Source of the DNA: Streptomyces xylophagus
Lineage (GTDB): Bacteria; Actinomycetota; Actinomycetes; Streptomycetales; Streptomycetaceae
Reading direction: 5' to 3'
Assembly: GCF_000716435.1 (NCBI RefSeq)
Contig: NZ_JNWO01000021.1
Location: 62,001-126,000, forward strand
DNA: 64,000 nt
The notes under the pieces are model-generated. The model was not told the origin of the DNA, made no database searches, and saw only the letters and a list, made by a program, of their open reading frames with translations. A program made the translations under genes and the position numbers. Shown here piece by piece: positions 15,672 to 24,176 of this stretch (position 1 is the stretch's first letter; each line of letters opens with the position of its first letter).

Positions 15672-18600
15672 ATGGCGGGCTTCGCCCATCTGCACGTCGC
15701 GTCCGGTTACTCCGCCCGCTACGGCGCCTCCCACCCCGAGCAGCTCGTCCGGCGGGCGGCCGAGCATGGAATCGCGGCCCTCGCGCTCACCGACCGGGAC
15801 ACGGTCACCGGGGCCGTCCGGTTCGCGCAGGCCTGCGCGAAGGAAGGGGTCCGGCCGGTCTTCGGCATCGACCTGGCGGTGGAGGCCCTGGCACCCCCGC
15901 CGCCCGCACAGCGCCCGCGCACCCCCGCACGCGGTGGCGCACACGTGGTCGAGCCACCGCTGCGGTTCGTGCTGCTCGCCCAGGACCGGGAGGGCTGGGC
16001 GCGACTGTGCCGCATCACGTCGGCGGCCCACGAGGGTGCCCTGTCCGGTACGGCGCCGGTGGTGCCGTGGGAGGCGCTGCGCGCGTACGGCGGCCCCGGA
16101 CTGGCCGTCCTGCTCGGGCCGCTCTCGGAGCCGGTACGGGCGCTGTCGGTGGGCCGGGAGGACGTCGCGACGAAGCTGCTGGCGCCCTGGCGGGAGGTCT
16201 TCGGGAGGGGAGTCCGGTTGGAGATCGTTGCGCAGAAACGTTTCGGCACGGGCCCGGGCTCCCTCCGCCTGGCCGCCCGCACCCTGGCCCTGGCCGACCG
16301 CACCCGCACCACCGCCGTGCTCTCCAACGCCGTCCGCTACGCCGACCCCGACCAGCACCGCCTCGCCGACGTCCTGGACGCGGCGAGGCTGCTGCGCCCC
16401 ATCGACCGGCGCCGACTGGACAGCGGACAGCGCTGGCTCAAGGACGAGAAGGAGATGACGGTCGTGGCACGGATGATCGCCGAGTGCGCCGGAGCGGACG
16501 TACGGCGGGCCCGTCGGTTGATGGCGGACACCGCGAACACGGCGGAGGCGTGCGTCGTAGACCCCGTGGACCTCGGCCTCGGCAGGCGGCACTTCCCGGA
16601 ACCGTCGCTGTTCGGCGCCGGACCGGAGACGGGCGGCGCGGCCGGACTGCTGCGCCTGAGATCCGAGGAGGGCCTGGCCCGACGCGGCCTCGACCACGAC
16701 CGGGCGGCACGCGACCGGCTGGACGAGGAACTCGCCGTCATCTCCCACTGGAACTACGACGCGTACTTCCTCGCCGTCGGCCAGGTCGTCGCCGACATCC
16801 GGGCCAAGGGCATCAGGGTCGCCGCCCGCGGCTCCGGCGCCGGCTCGCTGGTCTGCCACGCGCTGGACATCGCCACCGCCAACCCGCTCGACCACAGCCT
16901 GCTGTTCGAACGCTTCCTGAGCACACGCCGGGAGTCACTCCCCGACATCGACATCGACGTGGAGTCCGCCCGCCGCCTGGAGTGCTACGACACGATCTTC
17001 GAACGCTTCGGCAAGGAGCGGGTCGCGGTCACCGCGATGCCCGAGACCTACCGCGCGCGCAGGGCGCTGCGCGACACCGGCCTCGCGCTCGGCATCGCAC
17101 CCGCGGACGTCGACCGGATCGCCAAGAGCTTCCCGCACCTGCGCGCCTCCGACATCACGAGCGCGCTCGCCGAACTGCCCGAACTACGGCAACTGGCAGG
17201 CGAGATGGGCCGATACGGGCCGCTGTGGGAGCTCGCCGAAGGCCTCGACTCCCTGGTCCACGGCATGGCCATGCACCCCTGCGGAGTGGTCATCAGCGAC
17301 GCCACCCTCCTGGACCGGCTGCCGGTGCAGCCCACCCCGCAGGGCGACTACCCGATGGCGATGGCCGCGAAGGAGGAGATCGAGGCGCTGGGCAACATCA
17401 AACTCGACGTCCTGGGCGTGCGGATGCAGTCCGCGATGGCCCACGCCGTCACCGAGATCGAACGCGCCACCGGCCACCGCATCGACCTGGACGATCCCCA
17501 ACAGGTGCCGCTCGACGACGTGTTCGCGTTCAAGCTCATCCAGGAGAGCCAGACGCTGGGCCTGTTCCAGCTGGAGTCGCCTGGTCAACAAGACCTTTTG
17601 TCGAGACTCCAGCCCCGTGACGTGCAGGACGTCATCGCCGACATCAGTCTCTTCCGCCCCGGCCCGGTCGCCGGCGGTATGCCCGAGCGGTACATCGCCG
17701 CACGTCATGGCGGTACGCCGGTGTACGCGCACCGGGACCTCGAACCCGTGCTCGCCGACACCTACGGCGTGACCATCTGGCACGAGCAGATCATCGACAC
17801 GCTGCACGTGATGACCGGCTGCAGCCGCGCCTTCGCCGAGATCACCCGACGAGCACTCGGCGACAAGGACCAACTGCCCCGGATCAAGGACTGGTTCCAC
17901 AAACTGACACGCGAACGTGGCTACAGCGCGGCCGTCCGGGACGAGGTCTGGAAGACCGTCGAAGCCTTCGGGGCCTACGGCTTCTGCCGCGCCCACGCGG
18001 TCGCCTTCGCCGTACCGGCCCTGCAGAGCGCCTGGTTGAAGGCACGTCACCCGGCGTTCCTGCTGGCGGGGTTGCTCGAACACGACCCCGGGATGTGGCC
18101 CAAGCGCGTCCTGGTCTCCGACGCCCGCCGTCGCGGTGTGCAGGTCCTGCCCGTCGACATCAACCGCTCCAGGGTGAAGCACACCGTGGAGATGACCGAG
18201 CAGGAGGAGTGGGGTGTGCGGCTCGCGCTGTCCGGGGTGCGTGGCATCAGCGAGGAGGAGTGCGCGCGGATCGAGGAGGGGCAGCCGTACGGATCGCTGT
18301 CGGACTTCTGGCAGCGGGCCCGTCCCAGCAGACCGGTCGCCGAACGGCTCGCCGAGATCGGCGCGTTGACCTGCCTGCACGACGGCCGCCTCACGCGCCG
18401 TGATCTGCTGCTCCAGATCGCCGAGTTGCACCGGCAGTCCCGCAACCGGACCGCGGGGGCGGGCCAACTCCCCATGGACACGGGTGCTGTTGGGGGAGCG
18501 GAGCCGAGCGGGTTGCCGGAGATGACCGGGCGCGAGGCGCTGAGCGCCGAGTTGGGCACGCTCGGCATCGACGTCTCCAGGCATCTGATGGAGCATCACC

Positions 18601-19121
18601 ACCGGCTGCTGCGCGAGATCGGCGCGACCGACGCGGCGCATCTGGCCGAACTGCGCGCGGGGCAGCAGGTGTTGGTCGCCGGAGTGCGGGCCTCGACGCA
18701 GACCCCGCCGATCGCGAGCGGCAAGCGGGTCATCTTCGTCACCCTGGAGGACGGCTCGGGCCTGGTCGACCTCGCCTTCTTCGAGGACTCCCACCCGGCC
18801 TGCGCGTACACCGTCTTCCACAGCGGGCTGCTGCTGGTGCGCGGCACGGTCCAGGTGCGCGGCACCCGTCGTACCGTCGTCGGTTCCATGGCCTGGGACC
18901 TCGATGAGATCGCGGGCGCCCGCCGTGACAACGGCCCCGAGGCCGCCCTCGCCCTCCTCGGCGCCGACCGCCCGCACCCCACCCCCGCCCAGCCGCAGCG
19001 CACCCTGACCAACGGCACCACCGGCGCCCGCCTGCATCCGTACGCCGACCTTCAGCCCGCCGGCACCCGTTCCGCCGACCTGAAGAAGTTCGGTCACCGC
19101 AGCCCGGGGAGTGCGGGATGA
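15672..19121 (+). CDS. dnaE2: Error-prone DNA polymerase III alpha subunit DnaE2
   Basis: A 1149-residue C-family polymerase. There is an N-terminal PHP domain (FAHLHVASGYSARYG, ALALTDRDTVTGAVRF), the polymerase core with catalytic Asp residues in PDIDIDVE (Asp425, 427, 429), the RGSGAGSLVCHALDIATANPL motif, helix-hairpin-helix and an OB domain near residues 990-1080 (VLVAGVRASTQTPPIASGKRVIFVTLEDGSGLVDLAFF). Length and the lack of a replicative C-terminal tau-binding region fit DnaE2. DnaE2 does mutagenic translesion synthesis in the SOS response together with ImuB. The next gene overlaps by four bases (ATGA), and the LexA box upstream indicates DNA-damage induction. Confidence 0.95.
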   Translation: MAGFAHLHVASGYSARYGASHPEQLVRRAAEHGIAALALTDRDTVTGAVRFAQACAKEGVRPVFGIDLAVEALAPPPPAQRPRTPARGGAHVVEPPLRFVLLAQDREGWARLCRITSAAHEGALSGTAPVVPWEALRAYGGPGLAVLLGPLSEPVRALSVGREDVATKLLAPWREVFGRGVRLEIVAQKRFGTGPGSLRLAARTLALADRTRTTAVLSNAVRYADPDQHRLADVLDAARLLRPIDRRRLDSGQRWLKDEKEMTVVARMIAECAGADVRRARRLMADTANTAEACVVDPVDLGLGRRHFPEPSLFGAGPETGGAAGLLRLRSEEGLARRGLDHDRAARDRLDEELAVISHWNYDAYFLAVGQVVADIRAKGIRVAARGSGAGSLVCHALDIATANPLDHSLLFERFLSTRRESLPDIDIDVESARRLECYDTIFERFGKERVAVTAMPETYRARRALRDTGLALGIAPADVDRIAKSFPHLRASDITSALAELPELRQLAGEMGRYGPLWELAEGLDSLVHGMAMHPCGVVISDATLLDRLPVQPTPQGDYPMAMAAKEEIEALGNIKLDVLGVRMQSAMAHAVTEIERATGHRIDLDDPQQVPLDDVFAFKLIQESQTLGLFQLESPGQQDLLSRLQPRDVQDVIADISLFRPGPVAGGMPERYIAARHGGTPVYAHRDLEPVLADTYGVTIWHEQIIDTLHVMTGCSRAFAEITRRALGDKDQLPRIKDWFHKLTRERGYSAAVRDEVWKTVEAFGAYGFCRAHAVAFAVPALQSAWLKARHPAFLLAGLLEHDPGMWPKRVLVSDARRRGVQVLPVDINRSRVKHTVEMTEQEEWGVRLALSGVRGISEEECARIEEGQPYGSLSDFWQRARPSRPVAERLAEIGALTCLHDGRLTRRDLLLQIAELHRQSRNRTAGAGQLPMDTGAVGGAEPSGLPEMTGREALSAELGTLGIDVSRHLMEHHHRLLREIGATDAAHLAELRAGQQVLVAGVRASTQTPPIASGKRVIFVTLEDGSGLVDLAFFEDSHPACAYTVFHSGLLLVRGTVQVRGTRRTVVGSMAWDLDEIAGARRDNGPEAALALLGADRPHPTPAQPQRTLTNGTTGARLHPYADLQPAGTRSADLKKFGHRSPGSAG

Positions 19122-20098
19122 TCACGCGTCAACGGCACATCGCCCATCTCCATCTGCATGCTGCGCTGAGCGAGGCTCAGTACGACGACATAATCGAACT
19201 GGTGTCCGGGTTTACGCCTCACGTCCAGGCCGTCCCGCCCAACGCCCTTCAGGTGGACCTGACTTCGGCACTCCGGTACTTCGACATGTCCGCCTACGAC
19301 GCGGTCCAGACGGTGAAGATGAGGCTGAAGGCCCACTACGGCATCGACAGCAGCGCCGGGCTCGCGGGCAACCGCATGCTGGCGGCGATGGCGGCCGACG
19401 CGTCCGCCCCGGGGGACACCACCTCGGTGCCCACGGGGGAGGCGGCCGACTGGTTGTACCCCCGGCCGGTCACCGCACTGCCAGGGATCGGCCGCGCCAC
19501 GGCGGACACGCTGCACCGATACGGGCTGCACACCATCGGGCAGCTCACCGACCTGCCTCCGGCGACCCTGCAACGGCTCCTCGGTGCGGGCCAGGCACGG
19601 CTGTTGACCGAGCGCGCCCGCGGCCACGACCCCCGCCCGATCGTCCCCGCGGAACCGGCGGCGCATCTGGTCGCCGACCTGGCCCTGAGCCGGGACTGCC
19701 TGGACCCGGCCCAACACCACCGAGCCGTCCTGGGACTTGCCGACCGGATCGGCCAACGCCTGCGCGGAGAAAGGCAGTTCGCGGTGCGGCTCACCCTCAC
19801 AGTCCGCTACGCCGACCGCACTTCCAGCACCCGCACCCGCACCCTGCCGGAACCCACCGACCACTCGCCCGCCCTCGCCGCCACCGCCCTGGGCCTGTTG
19901 ACCTCCCTCGGACTGCAACGCGCCCGCGTCCGCGCCTTCGTGCTCCGCGCCGACGACCTGCGGCCGGCCGGCAGTGCCTACCGCCAGCTCTCCATGGACC
20001 CCACGGACGCTCGCGCCCGCGCGGTCGAGGCCGCCGCGGACCGTGCCCGTCGGCGCTTCGGGCAGGAGGCCGTACGCCCGGCCGCCCTGGCCGACTGA
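19118..20098 (+). CDS. imuB: ImuB-like catalytically degenerate Y-family polymerase
   Basis: A 326-residue Y-family protein co-translated with dnaE2. The thumb HhH (LPGIGRATADTLHRYGLHTIGQLTDLP) and little-finger domain are present. In the palm, the first metal motif DxDxFF reads HLHLHAAL (both Asp replaced by His, residues 12 and 14), and the SIDE motif is replaced by ALQVDLTSALRYF. It should therefore be inactive as a polymerase. A possible sliding-clamp motif QLSMDP lies at 290-295, where Pol IV has QLxLF. This is the pattern of ImuB, an adaptor recruiting DnaE2 to the clamp. It is shorter than mycobacterial ImuB, the N-terminal palm being reduced. No imuA gene is adjacent. Confidence 0.85.
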   Translation: MITRQRHIAHLHLHAALSEAQYDDIIELVSGFTPHVQAVPPNALQVDLTSALRYFDMSAYDAVQTVKMRLKAHYGIDSSAGLAGNRMLAAMAADASAPGDTTSVPTGEAADWLYPRPVTALPGIGRATADTLHRYGLHTIGQLTDLPPATLQRLLGAGQARLLTERARGHDPRPIVPAEPAAHLVADLALSRDCLDPAQHHRAVLGLADRIGQRLRGERQFAVRLTLTVRYADRTSSTRTRTLPEPTDHSPALAATALGLLTSLGLQRARVRAFVLRADDLRPAGSAYRQLSMDPTDARARAVEAAADRARRRFGQEAVRPAALAD

Positions 20099-20116
20099 CC
20101 GCTGTCGGCCCGAACC

Positions 20117-20140
20117 GCCAACACGCTCAGGGGTGTTGGC
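20117..20140. terminator. Hairpin between imuB-like gene and convergent small membrane protein gene
   Basis: Eight-bp perfect stem GCCAACAC / GTGTTGGC with an eight-base loop, 18 bases after the imuB-like stop. It overlaps the last codons of the convergent small gene. A modest terminator for both. Confidence 0.5.
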
Positions 20141-20330
20141 CGCGGTCGTGGTTCCGCATCCGCCAGGCCCACACCACCAGGAAGAGCCCGATCAGCGCGA
20201 CCACCACGCCCAGTGCCGCGTACTGGCCGTGGCCGGACATGGCCGAGCCGTTCATCGCTCCGGAGCCCTGCGCGATCCAGACCGCGCCGAGCACGACGAG
20301 GATGATCCCGCCGATACCACGGACCAACAT
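20127..20330 (-). CDS. Small two-helix membrane protein
   Basis: A 67-residue protein with two hydrophobic helices (IGGIILVVLGAVWIAQG and YAALGVVVALIGLFLVVWAWRM) joined by a Gly/Ser/Met-rich loop, and a charged tail RNHDRGQHP. The start ATG at 20330 has GGAG five bases upstream. Similar tiny membrane proteins are common in Streptomyces and have no known function. It stands alone between imuB and the hydrolase gene. Confidence 0.75.
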   Translation of the reverse strand: MLVRGIGGIILVVLGAVWIAQGSGAMNGSAMSGHGQYAALGVVVALIGLFLVVWAWRMRNHDRGQHP

Positions 20331-20486
20331 GGTCACTCCATTCTCCGCACCGGTACGTCCGCGGCGGTGCCCGCCCGCGTTCACCGCTCAGCTTCGTCCC
20401 GTTCGGCGCGGCTGGGGCGGTCGAAAACCTTACGGAACGGAAACGTCGTACCGACGGGGGGTGTTGGAGCGCTGAGATGCAGGGTG

Positions 20487-21263
20487 TCAGCCGCGCGCCG
20501 CGGCTCGCAGGATGAGCCTGGTGATCACTTCCGGGTGCGTCACGAGCGACAGGTGGCCGGAGTCGACCTCGATGGTCGTGGCGTTCATGCGCCGGGCCAT
20601 GAAGCGTTCGAGGTCGGGGTCGATGGTGCGGTCGTTCTTCGAGACCGCGTACCAGGACGGCTTTTGGTGCCAGGCGGCGACGCTGGTGGTGGGCGGCGCG
20701 GTCGAGAGCAGACCCTGGGCCGCGTAGAGCACGAGGGCCTCCTTCTTGGGCACGCCGTTGGCGAAGTCCTCGAGGAACGCCGACTGGCCGATCCACTTGA
20801 ACCCGCCCGAGGTGACGATCCCGGAAGTGACCGGCGAGGTGGGGAACTTGGCGGCGAGCGCGGCGTAGTCCTCGCCGGCCTCGGGGGCGCGGGCGGCGAC
20901 GTAGACGAGCCCGGTGACGTTCGGTGCGAGCCCGGTCTCGGAGATGACGGTGCCGCCGTAGGAGTGCGCGACCAGGACCGTGGGGCCGTCCTGCCGGGCC
21001 AGTGCGAAATTCGTGGCGGCGACGTCGTCGGCGAGAGACGTCAGCGGATTCTGTACGGCGGTGACGTTCATGCCCGCCGCCTGCAGCAGCGGGATGACCT
21101 TCGCCCAGGAGGAGCCGTCCGCGTAGGCGCCGTGCACGAGGACGACATTGCGCACCGCGGGCCGGGGGCCACGGGTTGCCGCCCTGGCTGCCGGGGCCCC
21201 GGAAAGTGTGGCCGCTGCGACTCCCGCGCCGAGTGCGGAGAACTGACGACGACTGAATGCCAT
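20487..21263 (-). CDS. Secreted alpha/beta hydrolase with Tat signal
   Basis: A 258-residue alpha/beta hydrolase. The N-terminus MAFSRRQFSALGAGVAAATL is a twin-arginine signal (SRRQF), so it should be exported folded. Oxyanion-hole region VLVHGAYADGSSW, nucleophile Ser in VAHSYGG, and catalytic His in DSGHLSLVTHP near the C-terminus are all present. It resembles esterase/arylesterase-like hydrolases often sitting opposite TetR genes. It is divergent from the TetR gene at 21382 with a large palindrome between, so it is likely under that repressor's control. Substrate unknown. Confidence 0.88.
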   Translation of the reverse strand: MAFSRRQFSALGAGVAAATLSGAPAARAATRGPRPAVRNVVLVHGAYADGSSWAKVIPLLQAAGMNVTAVQNPLTSLADDVAATNFALARQDGPTVLVAHSYGGTVISETGLAPNVTGLVYVAARAPEAGEDYAALAAKFPTSPVTSGIVTSGGFKWIGQSAFLEDFANGVPKKEALVLYAAQGLLSTAPPTTSVAAWHQKPSWYAVSKNDRTIDPDLERFMARRMNATTIEVDSGHLSLVTHPEVITRLILRAAARG

Positions 21264-21350
21264 GGTTTTCTGCTTTCTCTTGTAATTGGGGCGTTGGGGA
21301 CGTCGGGGTCCCGGACGTCGGGGTCTCGCCCCGACTGTACTGACTCCTAC

Positions 21351-21379
21351 TGCCATGTGGCGGTGTCCGCCACGTGGCA
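21351..21379. promoter_or_regulatory. 29-bp palindromic operator between hydrolase and TetR genes
   Basis: Arms TGCCATGTGGCGG and CCGCCACGTGGCA, separated by TGT, match as an inverted repeat with one mismatch in 13. It lies two bases before the preferred ATG of the TetR gene and 88 bases before the divergent hydrolase start. Size and place fit a TetR-family autoregulatory operator. Confidence 0.7.
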
Positions 21380-21381
21380 AA

Positions 21382-22032
21382 ATGTGCGCCGACAAGGACA
21401 GTGGGCCGGTGTGCGGAGGGTGTGGAGTGGGACTTCGGGAGATCAAGATGGAGCGGACCCGTCAGCTGATCGCGGACACGGCCATCGCGCTCTTCAGTGA
21501 GCAGGGGTTCGACGCCACGACGGTCGATCAGATCGCCGCCGCGGCGGAGGTCGGTCCCCGGACGGTGTACCGCTACTACCCGACCAAGGAAGCGCTCGTC
21601 GTCGGCTTCACCGAGGACACCCTGCACACCGCACTCGAAGAACTGCGCGGTCTGCCCGAGGAGACACCGCTGCCGCAGGCCCTGTACCAGGTGGTCGACA
21701 GTGTCCGGCGCACCATCGAGGGCGACTCGGAACGCCGCAGGGTCGTCTACCAGGTCATCGGCCAAACCCGTTCCCTGCATGCGGAGTTGCGCGGTGTGAA
21801 CTGGCTGTGGCGCGAGAGCCTCGCGGAGGAGATCCGCCGGCGCACCGGGGGTCGTACCACTGAAATGGTCGCGGCTCTGGCCGCCGCGAACATCGCGGCC
21901 GTCGTCGAGATCGCGGTCGCGGAATGGGCGCGCAGCGAAGAGCCCTCCGCCTTGGGGCTGGCCATCGAGCAGGCTCTCGAACTTCTGCGTACCGGCGATG
22001 TCCCCATCCCGGCGGGGCCGGGTGAGGCGTGA
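21382..22032 (+). CDS. TetR family transcriptional regulator
   Basis: A 216-residue TetR/AcrR repressor. N-terminal HTH at about residues 15-60 (RTRQLIADTAIALFSEQGFDATTVDQIAAAAEVGPRTVYRYYPTKEALV), then an all-helical ligand-binding domain. ATG 21382 begins two bases after the large palindrome, so either the transcript is nearly leaderless or a later start is used; an ATG at 21448 (MERTRQLIAD) is an alternative that keeps the whole HTH. The MFS gene 128 bases downstream has two related palindromes in front, so this protein probably represses both the hydrolase and the MFS pump. Confidence 0.9.
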   Translation: MCADKDSGPVCGGCGVGLREIKMERTRQLIADTAIALFSEQGFDATTVDQIAAAAEVGPRTVYRYYPTKEALVVGFTEDTLHTALEELRGLPEETPLPQALYQVVDSVRRTIEGDSERRRVVYQVIGQTRSLHAELRGVNWLWRESLAEEIRRRTGGRTTEMVAALAAANIAAVVEIAVAEWARSEEPSALGLAIEQALELLRTGDVPIPAGPGEA

Positions 22033-22048
22033 CCACTCGTGGCACTGG

Positions 22049-22089
22049 CTGCCTAGCGGCAGATTGAGACTAGTGGCAGTAACTGCCAC
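22049..22089. promoter_or_regulatory. Two palindromic operator-like sites in front of the MFS gene
   Basis: CTGCC-TAGC-GGCAG at 22049-22062 and the perfect 17-bp palindrome GTGGCAGT-A-ACTGCCAC at 22073-22089. Both share the TGCC/GGCA core with the operator at 21351, and an extra GTGGCA half-site lies at 22039. They are 70-110 bases before the MFS ATG. Confidence 0.65.
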
Positions 22090-22160
22090 AACATGCTTAC
22101 ACTGGCCGGCGTACCGAAACGGCTTCGTTTCGCATTTTTTCTTCGCCCCCGGAGACTTCC

Positions 22161-23684
22161 ATGTCCAAATCGCCCAAGCCCCTGACCGAGGAAGTGGCAG
22201 CGCCCCCGCCCCAGGTCTCCCACGAGGCTGCACACGCAGACGCACCGGACCGTCGCCGCTGGTGGGTACTGATCGTGATCGCGATCGCCCAGCTGATGGT
22301 GGTGCTGGATGTCACGATCGTGAACATCGCCATGCCGTCCGCCCAGCGCGACCTGGGTTTCAGTGACGGAAACCGGCAGTGGATCGTCACGGCGTACGCC
22401 CTGGCCTTCGGCAGTCTGCTGCTTCTCGGCGGCAGGCTTGCCGACCTCTTCGGCCGGAAGATCGCCTTCCTGGTCGGTATCGCGGGCTTCGCCGGCTCCT
22501 CGGCGCTGGCCGGCGCGGCGCCGAGCTTCGAGGTGCTGGTGACCGGGCGGGTCCTCCAGGGGCTCTTCGGCGCGCTGCTCGCCCCGGCCGCCCTCGCCGT
22601 CCTCAATGTCACCTTCACCACGGACAAGGACAGGGCCCGCGCCTTCGGCGTCTTCGGTGCCATCGGCGGCGCGGGCGGCGCTTTCGGACTACTGCTGGGC
22701 GGACTGCTCACCGAGCACCTGAGCTGGCGCTGGACCCTCTACGTCAACCTGGTCTTCGCTGTCGTCGCGTTCGCCGGCGGGCTCGCCCTGATGCGCAAGG
22801 GCGCCCCGGCCGTACGGCCCAGGCTCGACCTTCCCGGCACCGTCCTCGGCTCGGCCGGTCTCTTCGGCCTGGTCTACGGCTTCGCGAACGCCGAGACGTA
22901 CGACTGGTCCTCGCCGATGACCTGGGGGACCCTGATCGCCGCCGCGGTACTGCTGACCGTCTTCGCCTGGTGGCAGACCCGGGCCCCGCATCCGCTGCTG
23001 CCGCTGCGGGTCCTGGCCGACCGCACCCGGGGCGCGTCCTTCCTCGTGATGGCCATCGCCAGCGCCGGACTCTTCGGTGTCTCCCTCTTCCTGACCTACT
23101 ACCTCCAGGCCTCGCGCGGCTTCACTCCCGTCAGGACGGGTCTCGCGTTCCTGCCGATGATGGGCAGTCTGATGGTCGTCGCCCAGCTGTCGATCAGCGT
23201 GCTGCTGCCGAAGGTCGGGCCCAAAGTCCTTGTCCCCCTGGGCCTGTTGACGTCGGCCGCGGGCCTGGCCCTGCTGACGGGGCTCGACCTGAACAGCGGT
23301 TACGCCTCCGGGGTGCTGCCCGGACTGCTCCTGATCGGTTCCGGTATCGGCCTGTCGCTGCCGCCCGCGATGAGTCTGTCCATCCACGGGGTCAGGGCCG
23401 ACGACGCGGGTGTCGCCTCCGCGGCGGTCAACACGATGCAGCAGGTCGGCGGCGCCATCGGCACCGCCCTGTTCAACACCCTCGCCGCGAGCGCCGCGAC
23501 CGCCTACCTCGTCGGCAGGACCCCCACCCGGGCCAACCTGGCCCAGGCCCAGCTGCACAGCTACTCGACCGCGTACTGGTGGTCGGCCGGTCTCTTCGCC
23601 GCCGGTGCGGTGATCGCCGCGCTCATGTTCCACAGGGGCCGTCCCGCGAACGGTGAACCGAGCGGCCCGATCGTCCACATGTGA
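22161..23684 (+). CDS. MFS multidrug efflux transporter, DHA2 (14-TM, EmrB/QacA) family
   Basis: A 507-residue membrane protein with 14 predicted helices after a Pro/Glu-rich N-terminal tail. Family motifs are visible: LDVTIVNIAMPSAQRDLGF (motif D1), GGRLADLFGRK (motif A), ALAVLNVTF and GALLAPAALAVL, and GAIGGAGGAFGLLLGG (motif C, antiporter signature). DHA2 pumps export drugs or metabolites in exchange for protons. It follows the TetR gene, and the palindromes between them indicate repression relieved by a ligand that the pump may export. Ribosome site GGAG is seven bases before the ATG. Confidence 0.92.
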   Translation: MSKSPKPLTEEVAAPPPQVSHEAAHADAPDRRRWWVLIVIAIAQLMVVLDVTIVNIAMPSAQRDLGFSDGNRQWIVTAYALAFGSLLLLGGRLADLFGRKIAFLVGIAGFAGSSALAGAAPSFEVLVTGRVLQGLFGALLAPAALAVLNVTFTTDKDRARAFGVFGAIGGAGGAFGLLLGGLLTEHLSWRWTLYVNLVFAVVAFAGGLALMRKGAPAVRPRLDLPGTVLGSAGLFGLVYGFANAETYDWSSPMTWGTLIAAAVLLTVFAWWQTRAPHPLLPLRVLADRTRGASFLVMAIASAGLFGVSLFLTYYLQASRGFTPVRTGLAFLPMMGSLMVVAQLSISVLLPKVGPKVLVPLGLLTSAAGLALLTGLDLNSGYASGVLPGLLLIGSGIGLSLPPAMSLSIHGVRADDAGVASAAVNTMQQVGGAIGTALFNTLAASAATAYLVGRTPTRANLAQAQLHSYSTAYWWSAGLFAAGAVIAALMFHRGRPANGEPSGPIVHM

Positions 23685-23706
23685 CCGAACTCCCCTTGGC
23701 CGTACG

Positions 23707-24120
23707 TCAGTTGGCCCACGGCGCGACGACACGCGTGCCGTCGGCCAGCTCGGCCTCCAGGCCGATGGTCGTGGTGACCCAGGTGACCACGGTCCGGTCG
23801 GTGGGGTTCTCGGCGCCGAAGGTCGCGCCGGGGTTGATGATCAGCGTGTCACCCGCACCGACCCGCTCGGTACGACCGTCGAGCGTGATCACCAGCTCGC
23901 CTTCGAGGATGTGCAGGATCTCCTCATGGTTGACGGTGTGCAGGGGAGCCTTGGTACCGGCGGGGATCTCGCCGCGCCACGCGCACAACTGCTTGCTGCC
24001 GGTGCGGGGATGGGCGTACGAGACGAAGCGGGCGCCGTGGATCTCGTGGACGACGGCGTCGGACGGATGGACGACGGGCACGACTGCCTCCAGAAATGAA
24101 TAGTCAAGCTGCTTGACCAT
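23707..24120 (-). CDS. Cupin domain protein
   Basis: A 137-residue single-domain cupin. Motif 1 reads LHTVNHEEILHILEGELVITLDG (metal ligands His, Glu, His) and motif 2 GDTLIINPGATFGAEN lacks the usual second His, ending in Phe-Gly-Ala-Glu. It is probably a small dioxygenase, isomerase or ligand sensor; nothing shows the substrate. Divergent from a MarR gene 56 bases away. Its first codons (MVKQLD) themselves form part of an operator palindrome, so the regulator would sit over its start codon. Confidence 0.85.
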   Translation of the reverse strand: MVKQLDYSFLEAVVPVVHPSDAVVHEIHGARFVSYAHPRTGSKQLCAWRGEIPAGTKAPLHTVNHEEILHILEGELVITLDGRTERVGAGDTLIINPGATFGAENPTDRTVVTWVTTTIGLEAELADGTRVVAPWAN

Positions 24121-24148
24121 ATATCCATCATGGTCAAGCAGCTTGACC
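24103..24148. promoter_or_regulatory. Paired palindromic MarR operators between cupin and MarR genes
   Basis: Two near-identical perfect palindromes, GTCAAGC-T-GCTTGAC (24103-24117) and GGTCAAGC-A-GCTTGACC (24132-24148), have centres 30 bases apart, about three helical turns. The first lies inside the cupin coding start. Each also forms one arm of an 18-bp inverted repeat that includes the cupin ATG. A further GTCAAG half-site is at 24154. Confidence 0.75.
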
Positions 24149-24176
24149 GGTTCGTCAAGGGTGTTTCAATGCCGTC

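Noticed and set aside
17184..19097. Long antisense frame inside dnaE2 (637 codons)
   Set aside because: Shadow of dnaE2; the + strand shows every motif of the polymerase family, the other strand none.
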